A stretch of 64,000 nt of DNA, taken from Torymus aiolomorphi (Eukaryota > Arthropoda > Insecta > Hymenoptera > Torymidae). Each line of letters starts with the position of its first letter. The first letter of the stretch is position 1. The stretch covers positions 16,634,201 to 16,698,200 of the forward strand of contig CM070877.1 in NCBI GenBank assembly GCA_036365515.1, written 5' to 3'. A model generated the notes under the pieces. That model ran no database searches and was not told the origin of the DNA. It saw only the letters and a program-made list of their open reading frames with translations. The position numbers and the translations under genes are program-made. Of this stretch, positions 48,190 through 61,900 are shown piece after piece.

Positions 48190-48630
48190 AAACAATCGAT
48201 TTCAATAAAAATCGCCACCAACTATCTATTAATTAACTAAAAAAAATCTTCCCACCTAACCTCAAAACACCAATTATGCAAAAATCAAGCTTTCGCCTGT
48301 ATGCGATTTCTCGCCGCGCGCATAATATAAATTGCGACAGACACTCGAGATCGGTATCGCGCGTCGGCACCGTACCGGAAAGACAATATGCGGTTTTCAT
48401 CGTGCAGTGCACATGTGTGTGCGCACGCGCGCACGGGATAGAGTGCAACAAACTTTCCTCGGCTTGTTTTCTCTATACGCGCGCTCGCGCTGATATAAGG
48501 CCGCATCCCGGTGTTGGGAAAGAGGAAAAACGGCCGACGAAGAAAGTGGGAAATGCGCGCATTATTTTTTTTTCTTTTTTTTTTTTATAGTGGGATTGGG
48601 TTGTTGCAATGGAACGAAGTTATTTATGAA
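48190..48630. promoter_or_regulatory. Skew island S32
   Basis: Left arm 48190-48300, CpG-rich core 48300-48500, right arm 48505-48630 with T-runs. Confidence 0.5.
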
Positions 48631-48849
48631 AATATAAGTATAGGGAAATTCTGAAATTAAACGGTTCGTGAAATTAAAAACTGTCTACTTCAATTAAATA
48701 TGCGCAGAAAGTGGCTACAATATTGCCGATTTTAGGTTATTTTCGTATACTCTTAAAAAATGCCGAAATAACACATTTATCGTAATAATATTATAGTAGA
48801 TTCTTCCAACATTATTTCTTGCAACAAATTTTATCTACTTGATCTTTTC

Positions 48850-49145
48850 AGCTACACACCAACATTCTTAACAAATATCCCCACACCACTATGCTTTCTA
48901 TAACCAACCTCCTACAAAAAAATATCTCTTATCTCGTTAAAAAAAAAACCACAACTCTCTTTACCAGCACCTCAATTTTTCATTCGTTTTGCACAGGCCG
49001 CATTGTGCCGAGCGACCGCGATAACAACCGAGCGCGCGATCGCGAAAGAAAGGGGCGGTGGCTGCTCACGACTTGGCTTTTCGCTCGGGGCGCTCATTAC
49101 ATGAGTTATCGGCCCGGCCGATCGGCGGCCACGGGACAGAAAGGG

Positions 49146-49206
<61 letters not shown>

Positions 49207-49330
49207 GGAGGCGTGCATTAACGGGCTCTCTTTTCTCGAATCGTCGTCGTCTTTGTCCGAATGGAAATTGATGATTTTATTTGACAAATATGGTACAAGT
49301 GAGATCGTAGAGTAATATAATGTTAACGTT
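48850..49330. promoter_or_regulatory. Skew island S33
   Basis: Left arm 48855-48990 C/A rich, core 49000-49145, (CG)n/(GA)n, G-leaning right arm 49205-49320. Confidence 0.55.
49145..49204. repeat. (CG)n followed by (GA)n
   Basis: Compound microsatellite: eight CG units, then about 22 GA units. Confidence 0.95.
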
Positions 49331-49589
49331 GAAAGAGCATTGTTTAAGAGTTAACAATTTCCTGTAAAATAAAAAATATGTTTTTTATTTTTTCCTTTTG
49401 TGCTGCAGCGCTTCAATTTTATTAAACTTACACGTTTAGCTATTCAAAATAACATCTAGATCTATCTACTATAAGAATAATGGGTAAATTGTGTATGTAA
49501 ACTATAAGCTTTTTTACATTGTGATTTTCAAACGTACTTCACGAATGAAACCTGCCAAATTTGTAACTGCTGTGCACATTTCGCTATAA

Positions 49590-50000
49590 AAATAAGACTC
49601 ACTTTTCCAATAAACAAACTAATTTTCTCTTTTCACCATGCATGAAACTAGAAAAAATAAATTCCGGAAGCCCTCGGAAAGCCACGCACGCGCCCTGAAA
49701 AGATCGAAACGCGGCACACGCATGTGTACGCTGTCATAAGTGTGTACCATGCCTATCTGCTGTCACGTGCGTCCGCTTTTTCGGGAGCGTACGTAATAAT
49801 GGAAAATTAGGAATGCGGGATCACTCTGTATATGGAGTCGAGTGGCTCGCATGCGGCTGATGGTTTTATTTGCGGGCGATTAGGTTATTGTAATGGAGCG
49901 CGTGTGGTTTTCGACTGTCATCGTGGCTGGTGTGGGCTGGTTCTTGTTGGAAAGTTCAGTTTTGGATAACTTTGCTGACAAAAATTTAGTGCGTCATAAG
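49590..50000. promoter_or_regulatory. Skew island S34
   Basis: Weak left arm 49590-49690, core 49670-49800, strongly G/T-rich right arm 49800-49990. Confidence 0.45.
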
Positions 50001-50159
50001 TATGTATTGCTGATTGTTTTGGCATTTAACTTTATAAAAACCAATGATAATTTTATTTTTAAACAATATTATCATATATTACGAAGGTAAAAAAAAGGTT
50101 GCAAATGTTTTAAAAGTAAAAATCTATAATGTTGATATTAATGCGTATATTTTTTAATA

Positions 50160-50300
50160 AGATGCGAAAAACCAGGTACAAGCACACAAAGCGAATCAGA
50201 GAAAAATGGCGTCGGCCGCGTCCGCCATAGGCGCAGACAACGAGACACGCGAGTTTCTTATACGCGGCCTTTTTCGTCCGCGCCCAGTTTCGCGAAGACA
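50160..50300. other. GC-rich patch with ATGGCG and GCCAT words
   Basis: A small CpG-rich patch without skewed arms holds AAAAATGGCGTCGG and, 15 bases on, CCGCCATAG, an inverted pair of YY1/Pho-like cores. No gene is seen. Confidence 0.3.
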
Positions 50301-50519
50301 ATCGCGCATTGTTTTGCAATGGATTATTTTTCCGTTGATTCCTATCTATTTTTTTCTCTTCCCCGCGACGCTGTTTGTCTGTAACTGTTTCGAATCGCTA
50401 AAGAAGCATCAATTACATAAAAAAAAGCATTATTATAATACTGCAGAAGCGTTGCTACAATATTCTTACAAAACAGGCATCAAAAAAGTAGAATTACTGT
50501 ACATACTAAATTCTAAAAA

Positions 50520-50950
50520 AATATATCAGCCACAAATCCAATCGATCGCACACCATTTTTTCTGTCTCTTCTCAGCAAAAAAGCTTCCAGCCCACGCTTC
50601 TCGGCGAAATGTAGATCGCCGCGTCGGGGTCGGAGGGAAAAATTCGCCCGACTCGATTCATTACCGGTGTCGCTTTAATTTCCGGCTCGATTAGTCACGA
50701 CGACGAGTGCGCGCGCTGTAGCTAGTCGAGGGTGGCGAGGAAAAAAATAATATCCGACATTTCCGCGCGGGTGCCGTGACGAAACGCGAGGGTGAATTAA
50801 TTAGGGAGGAGGGAACTCGAGGGAAAGTACGTGGAAGTTTTGGGGAAAACTGGGTTGGTTTAAGTGGTTTTTCGTGTTTCCTACAAACAAGTATCCGTAA
50901 AATGGGTATACATTTTAGTTGTGGCACACAAGTAAATATCATAGTAGTAA
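50520..50950. promoter_or_regulatory. Skew island S35
   Basis: Left arm 50525-50600, core 50600-50780, right arm 50790-50900 G-rich. Confidence 0.5.
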
Positions 50951-51189
50951 TTTGATCGTTTGCAGAATAATTTTATATGTGAAAATTTTGTGGGAAAATA
51001 TTTATACAATATTTAAGTAATACTTTAATAATATTGTTTTAAACAGAAATAACACTTAGAAAGACTTTTTATGTTTCTTTAAAACGGTGGCATTCAAATG
51101 AATCTTTCTTGGCTGTATAATAAGAAAAATGGCTACTTTTTAATTTTAAAAATTTAAACCACGATCAACTGTCTGTCTCTTAGCACAAG

Positions 51190-51800
51190 CCTTTATTTCA
51201 ACAAAATGTCTTCCAAAACCTAGGAACAATCCTCTCAAAGAAACGTCACTAAAAATAACCATTTATAAGTAAAAACTAATTCTCCTATATTAACCATAAA
51301 ATTTCACCAAACGTCTATCCATCGCGCTATATTAACCCACGTCAGAACGCACTATACGCGCGCAGCGAGAGCCTATACTCCTCATGGAAATTCGCCACGC
51401 CCAGAACCGACGCGACAACAGAGCTCGCTCTCTCTCGCTCTCTCCGCGGGGAATCAATATTTTCGTCCACGCGTGTTTTCCGCCATGTTAGTGTACGAAA
51501 GCCAGCACCTCCCGCCGTCGCTGCCACGGGACCGAATCCTCTCTCTCTCTCTCTCGCGAGAGATCGCGCGCGATTCCCTCGGGGATATCTCGCGCCGCGT
51601 GTGTACTTATGCTTTATTGCAGCTGCGCGCGCAGAGCTATGGTCCGTTCCTTTTGATTACTTTGCTCGTGCTGCGTTACACCGCCGTTGTCATGTAGAAG
51701 GAGGTTTTGTACCGGATGTTCAATGAGAACAGTTCTAGGGATTTTGTTGTGGTTGACTTTGTTTTCTTAACCAAAGTCCGGGAAAAAAGTTGGTAAAATG
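51190..51800. promoter_or_regulatory. Skew island S36
   Basis: Left arm 51190-51340 C/A rich, core 51340-51640 with two TC blocks (51421 and 51539), right arm 51690-51790 G/T rich. Confidence 0.5.
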
Positions 51801-51949
51801 GTATAGCTTTCGTATAGTGATAGAAAAGTAAGCTTTATTTTTGTAGATTTTAAGTATTGAGCGCGACTTAAGCTCTTAAAAAACATATTCCAAACTAACC
51901 GTCGGTACTAATTTATGGAAACCAGCCCAAAGTCCCTAAATAAAAATTT

Positions 51950-52680
51950 CAATAATTAAAGTATTTTCTACTAAACATAATAAATAGTACCCTACCAATT
52001 AAAACATTCCTCAATCCCCCGGAAAGTTCGAACCATATATCCGCAGACCTCTCCCACTTCCTCGCCCGTTAGGGGCAAAAAAAAAACTCTCACCATCGCA
52101 AGAACGCCCCATCTACGCAACAAGAAAAAGCTACCGCCGCCATCAAGAAATCGATACTACTCCCAGAAACTCCCGACTTTGAAACGCGTATATCCTCTCT
52201 CTTCCCCCAGGAAAAAAGCTCGCTCGCGCGCGTGTGCCATTTCGCGTGCAACGAGCCGCGATATGAGTAATGGTGCGTGCGCGCGGGGTTGGTTTTCGGC
52301 TAGTCATGCCCCTCGGGGGTTGCCTGCGTCTCTCTCTTTCTCCCTCCCACTTTCCGTTCGCTCGCGCGAACGCACGCGGGTGCGTTAATAAAGGCGAGCG
52401 TTCTTTTTTCATTAATAAAAGTCGCGGAGGGAGGGATATATAGGCAGCTGCGAGATGGAGAGGAACGGAATGCACGCACCAGGATTTTCCGTGGGGAATC
52501 AAATGTATACGTGCGTCTGTTCGTTTGTGTAATAAGAAGGTTCTGTATGGGTTGTGGTGTTTGTTCTGTTTTTCGGTGAATAAAATGGGGATTTGCGGAA
52601 CTGGGAGAGAAAATTCGTTTGGACGTATTGTAATGGGATTTTTTTTGGAATTGTATAACTTGGAGGATAAGTTTCGCTAG
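51950..52680. promoter_or_regulatory. Skew island S37
   Basis: C/A-rich left arm 51990-52200, core 52200-52400, G-rich right arm 52420-52670. The minus-strand frames 52143-52502 and 52300-52872 are compositional. Confidence 0.55.
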
Positions 52681-52999
52681 TTTTGCGTTTGGTAAATAAT
52701 GACCCAACGCATGACGATCATTTTTAGGAAGAGCAATTTTTCGTATCTCACGAATTCGACTTTTTCCGAAAATAACCATTTCTCTTCTAATATTGTTTAT
52801 TAAACTTCTATATACAGTGCTAACAATAGATACATTAAATTTAATGTAAATGTAATGGAAGGAAAATTTCATCGCTGCACATTAAAAAAAATTCACGTAG
52901 ATATACATATATATGCGAAGTAGAAAAATGTTTTCTCATCCTCTTAATTCGCCTAATTATTACGTAACTCTTAAAAAAAACCATCCACGTCATGACATA

Positions 53000-53720
53000 T
53001 AGTACACTGCACCCGAAACGAATAAACTCCCGTGCGTACAGCGTCACTGAAAAATTTAAAGCCTCTTAGGCACATCCCTCTATAACCGGATCATCATCAA
53101 TCTTCATCCCGCGCATAAAGAATCACACACGACCGAGGGATAATCGCAATCGAACTAACGAAAATCCTCCTTCCACCCTCTTATACCCAGAGAGACATTT
53201 CAATTTCCGGATCGCTCGGATTAAAACATTACCATAAATTTCGTATTACCGATTTTCGCCCTTGCGTGCGGCCATTGTTGGCCCATATGCAGTCCGCCGA
53301 TGAAAAATTAACCTTCTGCTGCCTGCACACACTGCTATGCCTCTTTGGCTTTTTCGAGTCTTCCGCGAGAATCTCGCGAGTACAATGAGGTTTTTTTTCG
53401 GTGGGGCCCTTTTACCTGGCGACGATTTTTGCAACTCATGGTCGTTGGGGTCCAGCGCTGCAACAACTGCTGCTTCCACGAAAATTTCGAGCCGCGTGCG
53501 CGGGGCTTCAATATCTTGCGGGGATACACGAGAGGGCCGGGCCTCTCGAGCGAGCACAATACGGCGTTGAAAAATTTTGAAACGGGTGTCTATATATATG
53601 AGCGCTGGCGGAAGATCAAAATTAATGGGCGCTAGGAGTTGTGTGCTGTTCGACGCTCGTCTAACGTTCGGTAATAGTGGTTGTTATAAAATCGAGTATT
53701 TTAAGTAGTACGTTATGAAG
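53000..53720. promoter_or_regulatory. Skew island S38
   Basis: Left arm 53060-53200 C/A rich, core 53260-53580, right arm 53590-53715 G/T rich. The core has overlapping frames on both strands but no known domain. Confidence 0.5.
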
Positions 53721-53979
53721 ATGCGTGCTTAGTTTGAAAACTGGCTATAATTCTTATACTTTAACACGGAAACAAATTTTCGTCATCTGTGATTTTTACT
53801 TTATTTAAATAGTAATTTTTATGATTTTCGCATCAAACTTTACTTTTTGAAACAGTCGTTTTTATGACTGCACAAACGAAATATCACAATATCACTAAAA
53901 TTTGCTAAAAAATCATAAAAATAAAAAGTAAAAACCACAAGTGACGAGCGCGTCCAAGCGCTACTGAGGAAAATGCTAA

Positions 53980-54545
53980 ATTTTCATATAAAAAAAAAAA
54001 TAAAACATCAAAACAACGTTTTAAACATCAAACTAACCATACCACAACATCGTCCAAACAAAACCACCGTACACTACTCTAAAGGCAGGAATTCCCGAAA
54101 GAGAATCAAGTGCAGACAGCAAGGTACAATCGACGTCGGTCAGTCGAGCGAGCGAGCGAGCGAGCGAGAGAGAGAGAGAGCATACCAAGACGAGAAGTGC
54201 CGTGGCACGGCGACGGCGGCCGAGAGGCGCTCAGCCGAGGGAATCTTGTTGATTTAGGATAGATACGTATCAAGAAGTGGTCGCGCGCCGCCACCGCCTG
54301 TCACCTGAAGCACCATTAGCCCCGGCCAACCTGTCATTATTGCGATTTGCGCCCGCGCGCGGGTACGTGCTTCTGGTCTCGAGACTTCGCTCTATATCTC
54401 TCTATCTCGTCTCTTCTTCAACGTCTCTCTCTTTTCTCTCTTTCGTTTGGTCTCTACAATTCTCTAAAGTGTTTCTCGCGGTGGTGAAAACGCCGAGAAT
54501 GGGGTGGGATTATTGCTTCTGGGAATTTTATCGTTTTTAACTTTT
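53980..54545. promoter_or_regulatory. Skew island S39
   Basis: Left arm 53990-54090 A/C rich, core 54100-54400 with GCGA and GA repeats near 54150-54180, G-rich right tail 54475-54540. A CT-rich block at 54380-54460 interrupts the usual polarity. Confidence 0.45.
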
Positions 54546-54739
54546 AAAATAAAGATTGTTTGTAGAATTTAGTAACAATTTATGGGTAGATAAGAAATTT
54601 CATTTTTTAAATAAAAATGCACGATTATTTTTTCATTTTTAGGTTGGGTTCTTATACTTTAACTATATAAAGAAGTTTATTTTGTACTTGACAACAGAGG
54701 AAGTAGTATTTTTTAAGTATATAAACAACCCCCTATTTA

Positions 54740-55195
54740 TTTTAATGAAAAGAAGAATCAATTCCGAGTTCTCTATAAAACTCGCAGTCTTATTTCTCGT
54801 TTGGAAAAATCAATATTTTCTCGAAATCGAGTGGAATTTCCGAAAAATCCGGCTCCTCCTCAACCTTGCACTATAAACGGAAAAACCAATAAGCCACGTG
54901 CAAAGTACTTCTAAAAGTAGTAGCTAGATGAGCTGCGGGGGCAAACAGGTTCCCCGACTTGTGTCTCGCTCGCGCGCGTGAGAACAAATAAACAGGCGAG
55001 CGCAGCAGCAGCAGCAGCAGCAGCGCGACAGGACGTTGTTGTGCGCTGCAGTGCACTTGAGGCGAGGAGAGTATAGTCAACACACGAGTGCAGCTCGAGA
55101 GGAGGAAAAAGTTTGGTAAGAACAATGGCGTGGCGAAGTGAAGGATGAAGGGTATGAGGTTTAGGTTTAAGTTGAAATGCGGTTAAATACAAAAA
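54740..55195. promoter_or_regulatory. Skew island S40
   Basis: Weak left arm 54820-54910, core 54920-55050 with (GCA)n at 55002-55024, G-rich right arm 55055-55185. Confidence 0.5.
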
Positions 55196-55199
55196 TGAC

Positions 55200-55555
55200 T
55201 GACTTTAGACAACTTTTTAGTAATGAAAATCGAGTTACAAGAACGACGTACGGGACAAAATTAGAAGGACTTAATACATAATTAAACGAGCATATATGAC
55301 CTTAAACAATTCAAATCTGTATATCACAGAAAATATATTACCATATACCTACATTCATTATGCATTCACAAGGTTCAGAAAAAAAAATGCAACGCACGAA
55401 ATCTTTCGACTATCCAAGTCACGATCTACGCCGTGAAAAATATCATAAATAAAATCGATAAATTTCGAATCTCTCATAAACACACTAGCAGCCCATGTAA
55501 CATTGAATCAATAATACAACAATGTTGTAATAGTAGCACAACGTTAACCTAACAT
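55200..55555. other. AT-rich spacer, no gene seen
   Basis: AT-rich intronic sequence without repeats or coding signal. Confidence 0.6.
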
Positions 55556-55559
55556 TACT

Positions 55560-56165
55560 TAGTATACATATGACGTTTCAAAAATCTCCCACACGATCTC
55601 CTCACCGCCCCCATAAAATTATGCATTCTGCGGCCGCACTAAACCCGCCTCGCGTGCACGATCGCGTGAACTCTCTCCTTCTCCTCGTCGAGGGGAAAAA
55701 AGAGATGCAGCACGAAAGCACCCTCTCTCCGATTATCTCGCGCGTCGATCCGGCGCGCGCATAAGCCTTCTCCGCGGGACCAGAAAGAGAAATTCCCGCG
55801 CGCAACAACAAGAACTACCCCAAAGCGAGCAACGACTTTCCCCGCAGAGAGCCGCAGTCGTCCTCGTAAAACCCGCACTTAGAAGCCGAAAGATGATCAT
55901 CCCGAACGAGGCGAGATTCTATCGGCTGGGGGCTGTTAGAAGCACGCCGACGCTCGCTGCAGCCGCCAGTGTGTTGCTGTAAATTAACGGCGCTTGGCAC
56001 CTCGCTACAGCCGCGAATATGACTTCGAGAGTACGTACAATCACGGCAGAGATTGCACGAGGAAGCTTTGTTACATGAGGGTTCGTAGTAAATGTTAAAA
56101 GGCATTAAATAATGTTAAGAGGACGGTGGGAGTCGAAATTGCGGTTATTTTTTAATCGAGAAAAT
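55560..56165. promoter_or_regulatory. Skew island S41
   Basis: Left arm 55565-55700 C-rich, long CpG-rich core 55700-56040, right arm 56070-56150 G-rich and short. Confidence 0.45.
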
Positions 56166-56449
56166 GAAGCCAGTGATGCGTACGATTTGAACGAAAATTT
56201 TAGAATGACTATTTTAAATTTGACAATTTTAAAATTTAAGATTAAAGTAAAATTAGAAACGTTTACTAATATAAATTTATTGAAACCTATATAGCGTACG
56301 TCAACACAATACATACATTACTGTCTTCATTTATACTTAAAAAGGACATATACGCGCGCATATTAGCAAAATACTGGATCGCCGATATAAAATGCAACGT
56401 TATTAAAATGTTATAAGCATATTACAACAATATTGCACCAGTGAAATAC

Positions 56450-56920
56450 TTTCCTTGTGCACTGTACAGCAAACTACTAAACGCCCGTCACCTCGAAAAC
56501 GCCTCAAAAGGCTTCGAGAAATTTTTCCCGGCTGGAAATTATGAGCGAAGAACGATAAATTGTCGACCTTATCGTGGGCAACTTCTAAGCCCCTCTCGCG
56601 CGTCGTAAATTTGAAAACTCGCGCGCGTTCGCGCGTGCCGGAGGCGCGAAAATATCGCCGGGCGATCGCCGCCGCAAAATATATGGAGCTTAGAAAATGC
56701 CAGACGCGAACGCTGATGAGAATCTGCGTGCGAACGATTAGATTCGATGTGCCACGGGGTTTTAAAGGGCCATTCGGAATGTCTGCGGCTAATACGAAGT
56801 GTCACGTATTTTCGCACCTCGAGCGGTATACCGTGTAGTGGAATTTCGTGAATTAAGGTCTTAAATATGGCACGCCAGAGAAAGTTACGGAATTGCGGCA
56901 ACATGTGTAACCTCGGAACA
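56450..56920. promoter_or_regulatory. Skew island S42
   Basis: Left arm 56440-56520, CpG-dense core 56560-56740, moderate right arm 56750-56880. Confidence 0.4.
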
Positions 56921-57059
56921 ATAAATTTTGAAGGTAAATTAATGAAATGATGCATTTATAATTTTTTTTTTTGATAGCTCATAATTGTCAACCTTTCCCA
57001 AAATTAGTAACAAATAAATATAAATAAAATTTTGTTTACCTTGAACTAACGTTGTTCAA

Positions 57060-57860
57060 ATACTACACTAATACTGCCCTGGTCCACTCTGCCAAAAACC
57101 CAGATAACAGGTACCACCAACCATCTACCACGAAAACATCACCTTTTCGCACACTCCACTTCTGACTCTCCCTCGCATCATCTAATCCCCGCTGAAATCT
57201 CCCGATCGGCCCGTCCGCTCGTAAAATCCTCGTCCACCGCAACGCAACGCGCGTGCACTAACCAGCGTTCCTCTCTCGACTGCCGCTCGTAAACGTCGCT
57301 TCTCTGCCTCTCCGCTCATATCTCTCTCTCTCTCTCTCTTAGCCGCGACTTTTCGCGCGATCAGCGCGCGTATATATGCCGAAAAAAAGGAGAAGAAATC
57401 CACCCTCTAAGCATGACTGTCCCGCGCCGCGCACATCGAAAAGCACAAGCGGCAGAGTCATACTATGAGCTGGCAACTCTATGCGTGGAGCGCGTGTATA
57501 TATATATATATATATATATAGGCAGTCATCACACTGCAGATTTTCAGGGCCTCTTCCTTCCGGGGCGCGTCGCCGTTGCTGCTGTAGGTTTGACCCACTT
57601 GCCGCAGGTTCGACCGCGAGAAAGAGAGTCTGACTAGGCGATCTCCGACGCGCCGGGGCAGCAGCGGCGTCATGCAAACACGGAAGCTGCTCGCGCGAGT
57701 AAAGAGCCGATTGACGATGATTTTGCGCGACACGTGTCGTTCACCTCCTCGGGCGATCAGCGCTTTTTCAGTGTGCCCCGAAGTGGTGCTTTAAACAGCA
57801 ACGTAGATTAATGCAACGTTGATAAATGCAAGGTTGTTTTAGTATTTTTCTAATGATGCT
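57060..57860. promoter_or_regulatory. Skew island S43
   Basis: C-rich left arm 57070-57230, broad core 57230-57700 with a TC block (57319) and a TA run, G/T-rich right end near 57700-57850. Confidence 0.5.
57497..57520. repeat. (TA)n microsatellite
   Basis: Twelve perfect TA units. Confidence 0.95.
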
Positions 57861-58079
57861 TTAATGTTATTTCAATATTACAACAATGTTACGAGTTCTT
57901 ATTTTTATTTATTTATTTATGTTTTTGCTATCCTTATCTAAATTGCTGTTTTATGACTTACACAAAGAAAGTCTTAATTACAAATCATTATAAGATGAAA
58001 TTTCTCAGTATTGATCTAGTAGAAAACAAACATTATATATATAATTTTGATTATCAAAATTTACTTTTTCTTCTTTTCA

Positions 58080-58600
58080 CCGCGTCAGGAGTCCTGTAAC
58101 CCACAGACAACCTTCCCACTAGTCAACTACCACTGCAAGCAGAACCAACCTCCCACTACCCAATCACACCCGCAAGAAAAAAAATTGCGCGATGCATTAT
58201 CCCGGAAAAGCCTGCAGTGCGCGAGTATGTTTACACTCGCGGTAATTGGACCGAGACATGACGGACCGCTGCTCGAATCTGCTGACTGATTGTTTGTCCG
58301 CGCGCGAGCGCACGTGGTGGTGTAATAGCGAGTCGACACTGTCGCGACAGCGACGACGGCGATGACCGGCCGGTTTTTTCTTCACCACATGCGCGCGCTA
58401 TATATCGCTTTCCTTCGGCAAACGCACTCGATGAGTCGATCGATCCTTTGAGTGGCGCACGCGCTCGAAGATCGCTGATGAGGCCGAAGTAAGGTAGGTG
58501 CTTATAGAGGTTGCGCAAGGGAAAATGATACTGAGCAAGGTGCGCTAATTGATTGGAGTTGCTTTTGGGAATCTTGGACGCATTGATTCTGTTTGTTTTA
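58080..58600. promoter_or_regulatory. Skew island S44
   Basis: C/A-rich left arm 58085-58190, core 58190-58460, G/T-rich right arm 58470-58600. Confidence 0.55.
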
Positions 58601-58863
58601 TGAATTTATCTGTTTGTTCTTACGTGAAATAGTTACAGTTTCGTATTAAATTAACGTACATATAAGTATTAATAATAATTAGTGTAATTGAATATTAAGT
58701 CAATAGTTTCATCACTACTGAAGTAACTTTATCGAAATACTAAAGCAACATTACAACAATATTGTAATAATATTGTACAAGTATTTCTATGAAAATAAAT
58801 TATTCGTTTATTAAAAAGCTACTCCAAAACGTCAATACTACAAACCGCATCGAAGCGTTCCTC

Positions 58864-59014
<151 letters not shown>

Positions 59015-59281
59015 TCTGGTCGCTCGAGTCAGGCCTAAGTGAAATTTTTTCTCGACTCGGGACGCCGCCGCGCCACCGTCGCCGCCATCGCGAGCGTATA
59101 AAATCGAGGGGAATTGAAAAATGCTCTTTCTCTCTTTCTCTCCCATACTTTGCAGCCGCAGGAGGTGAATCCCCTCGCCCGACATCTTGTCGTTCATCCC
59201 GGCTCGAAATAAAGAGTTGATGGAGCGGGCACGTGTATGTGCGCTTGAAAGAAAAAGAGAGTAAATCAAGTTCTTTTTTGC

Positions 59282-59352
<71 letters not shown>
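59282..59352. repeat. (GA)n microsatellite
   Basis: About 71 bases of GA repeat with one AAA interruption. Confidence 0.95.
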
Positions 59353-59354
<2 letters not shown>

Positions 59355-59749
59355 TTGAAAAAGAGTTAGTTCTTGCACGCGATTTAATGAAGTTTTTGTT
59401 GAGCGGGCGTGTACGAGACTCTCGGGGCGCTCGAATTGGCACTCAGAAAGGATAGTTGTAATTTGACTTTTTTCTCGCATTGTTTGTATGAAGAAATTGT
59501 TGGGTTGGGAGGATTTTGTGAGACGGCGGTCGTTTCGTAACGTTAAGGAACGCGATAGCGTTTACCGTCAAGTATGAATTATAATTTTTAAAAATACTAG
59601 TTATTAAAGATTAGATTGATGTAGATAATTAAAGCTGATAAATGTCATTATTTAGTTACAAATTGAAAATATTTTTAAAAATTTGAAAGAAAAAAATTAT
59701 ATTCTTATTTTATTAACTTGAATTGTACTAGACGTCAAAACACTTCTAA

Positions 59750-60460
59750 CCTCCCATAATTAAATATAAACAAAATAAACACCGTTATATTTTACGACAA
59801 CATGGTCATTCAGGGAAAAACCTTCGATACCAACCCAAGACTATCGAAATTTCTCCCGACCCTCCGAAAAAAAAAATTAATTATTTAGAAACCATAAAGG
59901 TGTAAGACGGGAAAAAAACGGGTACGCACTCGCATTCGACGCCCACATCGGCAGCGCGAGCGCGAACAAAGAGCCGCGCCGATACACTCCCGACGAAGAA
60001 CAATGGCTCTCTCGCTCTCTCGCGCGTAGATATACACCGCATCACGAAAAAGCGCTCAGAGAGAAATTCTCCCGAAGAAGGAGAAGAAGACGAAGGGTGT
60101 ATAATCATCGTTATCGCGTCCATTGTCCGCAGAATCTGCGAGATGCAAATATCTTTCAATTAGCCCGCCTCTTTTTTTCCTCTCAGCCGGAGGTTAAACG
60201 AGGAAGTATCGCGCGACTGGCGTTTTTCGTGTAAGTGATTTTCTCTCGCATTATTGAGGATGAGAAATTTAGAGGTCAGGTTTGATGTATTGAGTGGATG
60301 TGCGGGTGTGTCGGAGAGGAAGAAAGCGTGTCAATTTTCAAAGGTGCGCTCGCGGCTGATGAGGTTACGGTTCTCGCTCTCTGTGATTAGGTGGTGATGC
60401 GAGGGAAGACTTCCTTTGAGGTTCGTCGAGTGGAAGTGCTGAATTGAATAAAAAGGGCTG
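59750..60460. promoter_or_regulatory. Additional skew island
   Basis: Left arm 59750-59880 C/A rich, core 59930-60180, right arm 60200-60450 G-rich, with the same polarity as S1-S45. Confidence 0.5.
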
Positions 60461-60589
60461 TTTGAGAGTAATGCAACATTTTTTGATTATAAGTGTTTTT
60501 AATAGTGAAAAAATAATTGGAAAAATAGAGATGTTGTCAAATAAAATTTCAAAGCAGTTTTTCATATTTCATTATCCTCTATATAGTAA

Positions 60590-61010
60590 ACCGATATATT
60601 TACAACTTCCATTTCGCGCAGATCATCGCATTCTGAGTGAAAGTGTCATTTAGAAAGCTTCCATCCATAAAAATATAACGCATTTGTCTACTTATACACA
60701 TATACACACGATTGTAATTGAAAGTGGCACCGATGTTTTCCACGCACAAACATCGTCGCGTGGGCGCGCGCGCAGGAATGTCGTTATATAGGCGGAGTGA
60801 CGACACATTAGAATACAAGCGTTATTGTGCGGCCGCGGCCCGCGCCAGAGGTAGGCGCGGGATTAATAGATTGGGGATCTGAAAAAGAGGAGGAGGGGAC
60901 AGAGGCTTACCCGTCCTTACGAGAACTAATTTACAATTAATTAGGTGAGCCGAGACTCTGAGGTTATTGAATGGAATTTTCGAGGCGACGCGCGGTTGTT
61001 GTTACACTGT
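60590..61010. promoter_or_regulatory. Additional skew island, weak
   Basis: Short left arm near 60655-60700, core 60720-60870, G-rich stretch 60850-60910. The right half is brief and the pattern marginal. Confidence 0.3.
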
Positions 61011-61199
61011 AACTTTGCCGATTTTCTTTATAACGTTTGAAATGAGAAATTTAAACAATCCAATAAAGCTTCATCTGTACGCTGGTTTTTCTTTATGTAA
61101 CGATCGGATAGGTACGATTTCAATTACAATATATGAAATGCAAACATCGAATTATGCTATCGTCGTTTCACAATCGTATATCAAACGCGCGGTTATGAA

Positions 61200-61560
61200 A
61201 CAATGATATTCAAAATATAATTAAAGTAGTTTACAAATTGAATGCTATTACAACATTGATAAAGCCCCGCAGTGAATCTTGCATTGAAATTATGTTTGAC
61301 TTCGACCATTGTGTAAATCAATCTGGCCAACTATTAGGTGAAATTTGATTCTATTCGTACTGTAGTTCCGTCTTGAATGTCAAGCTAGAGCTTTGGAGTA
61401 AATTAAATAACAGCAAACTAATAATTAGCTATTTTAGACAGTTTTTATTTAATTATATAGCTCATTTCTAGTGGTATCTTTACTACTTTCGTTCAACTCG
61501 AACTTGACTTATGATTTATTCTGATAAAGTTACTGTGTTTTCCCAACAATAAGCCACCTA
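61200..61560. other. AT-rich spacer, no gene seen
   Basis: AT-rich sequence with no repeat or coding frame that can be supported. Confidence 0.6.
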
Positions 61561-61589
61561 CTTACAATTACAATACAATCGACTATTTT

Positions 61590-61732
61590 TTAACTAAAAC
61601 ATCGCCTAAACCGTACCCACATCCCAAACCACAATTCGCAGCCTCAAAATACACCAAAATCCCCTACTCTCCCCTTCCCGCGGCTCTAAAAAACTAGGCC
61701 TCCCCGGAAATCTGGGAATCTGGGCTATCGAC

Positions 61733-61774
<42 letters not shown>

Positions 61775-61900
61775 TTTTTCCGCGAACCTATCGAAAGGGG
61801 GTTGAGCCGAGGGGGCCGCGACGATGATGACTCGCCCGTTCGTTCGTTCGCCGCGCGCGGCTCGGTGCCTCCCCCTTTCCGGATGTGATCTATCAGGCGC
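61590..61900. promoter_or_regulatory. Half island: left arm and core only
   Basis: A C/A-rich left arm (61595-61700) and core with (TC)n at 61736-61771 are present. The expected G-rich right arm is missing; T/C-rich DNA follows from 61880 to 62700. Confidence 0.4.
61736..61771. repeat. (TC)n microsatellite
   Basis: Perfect TC run. Confidence 0.95.

Noticed and set aside
52300..52872. 190-residue minus-strand ORF
   Set aside because: It crosses the C-to-G transition of island S37; this strand avoids stops because of skew, and no family resemblance was found.
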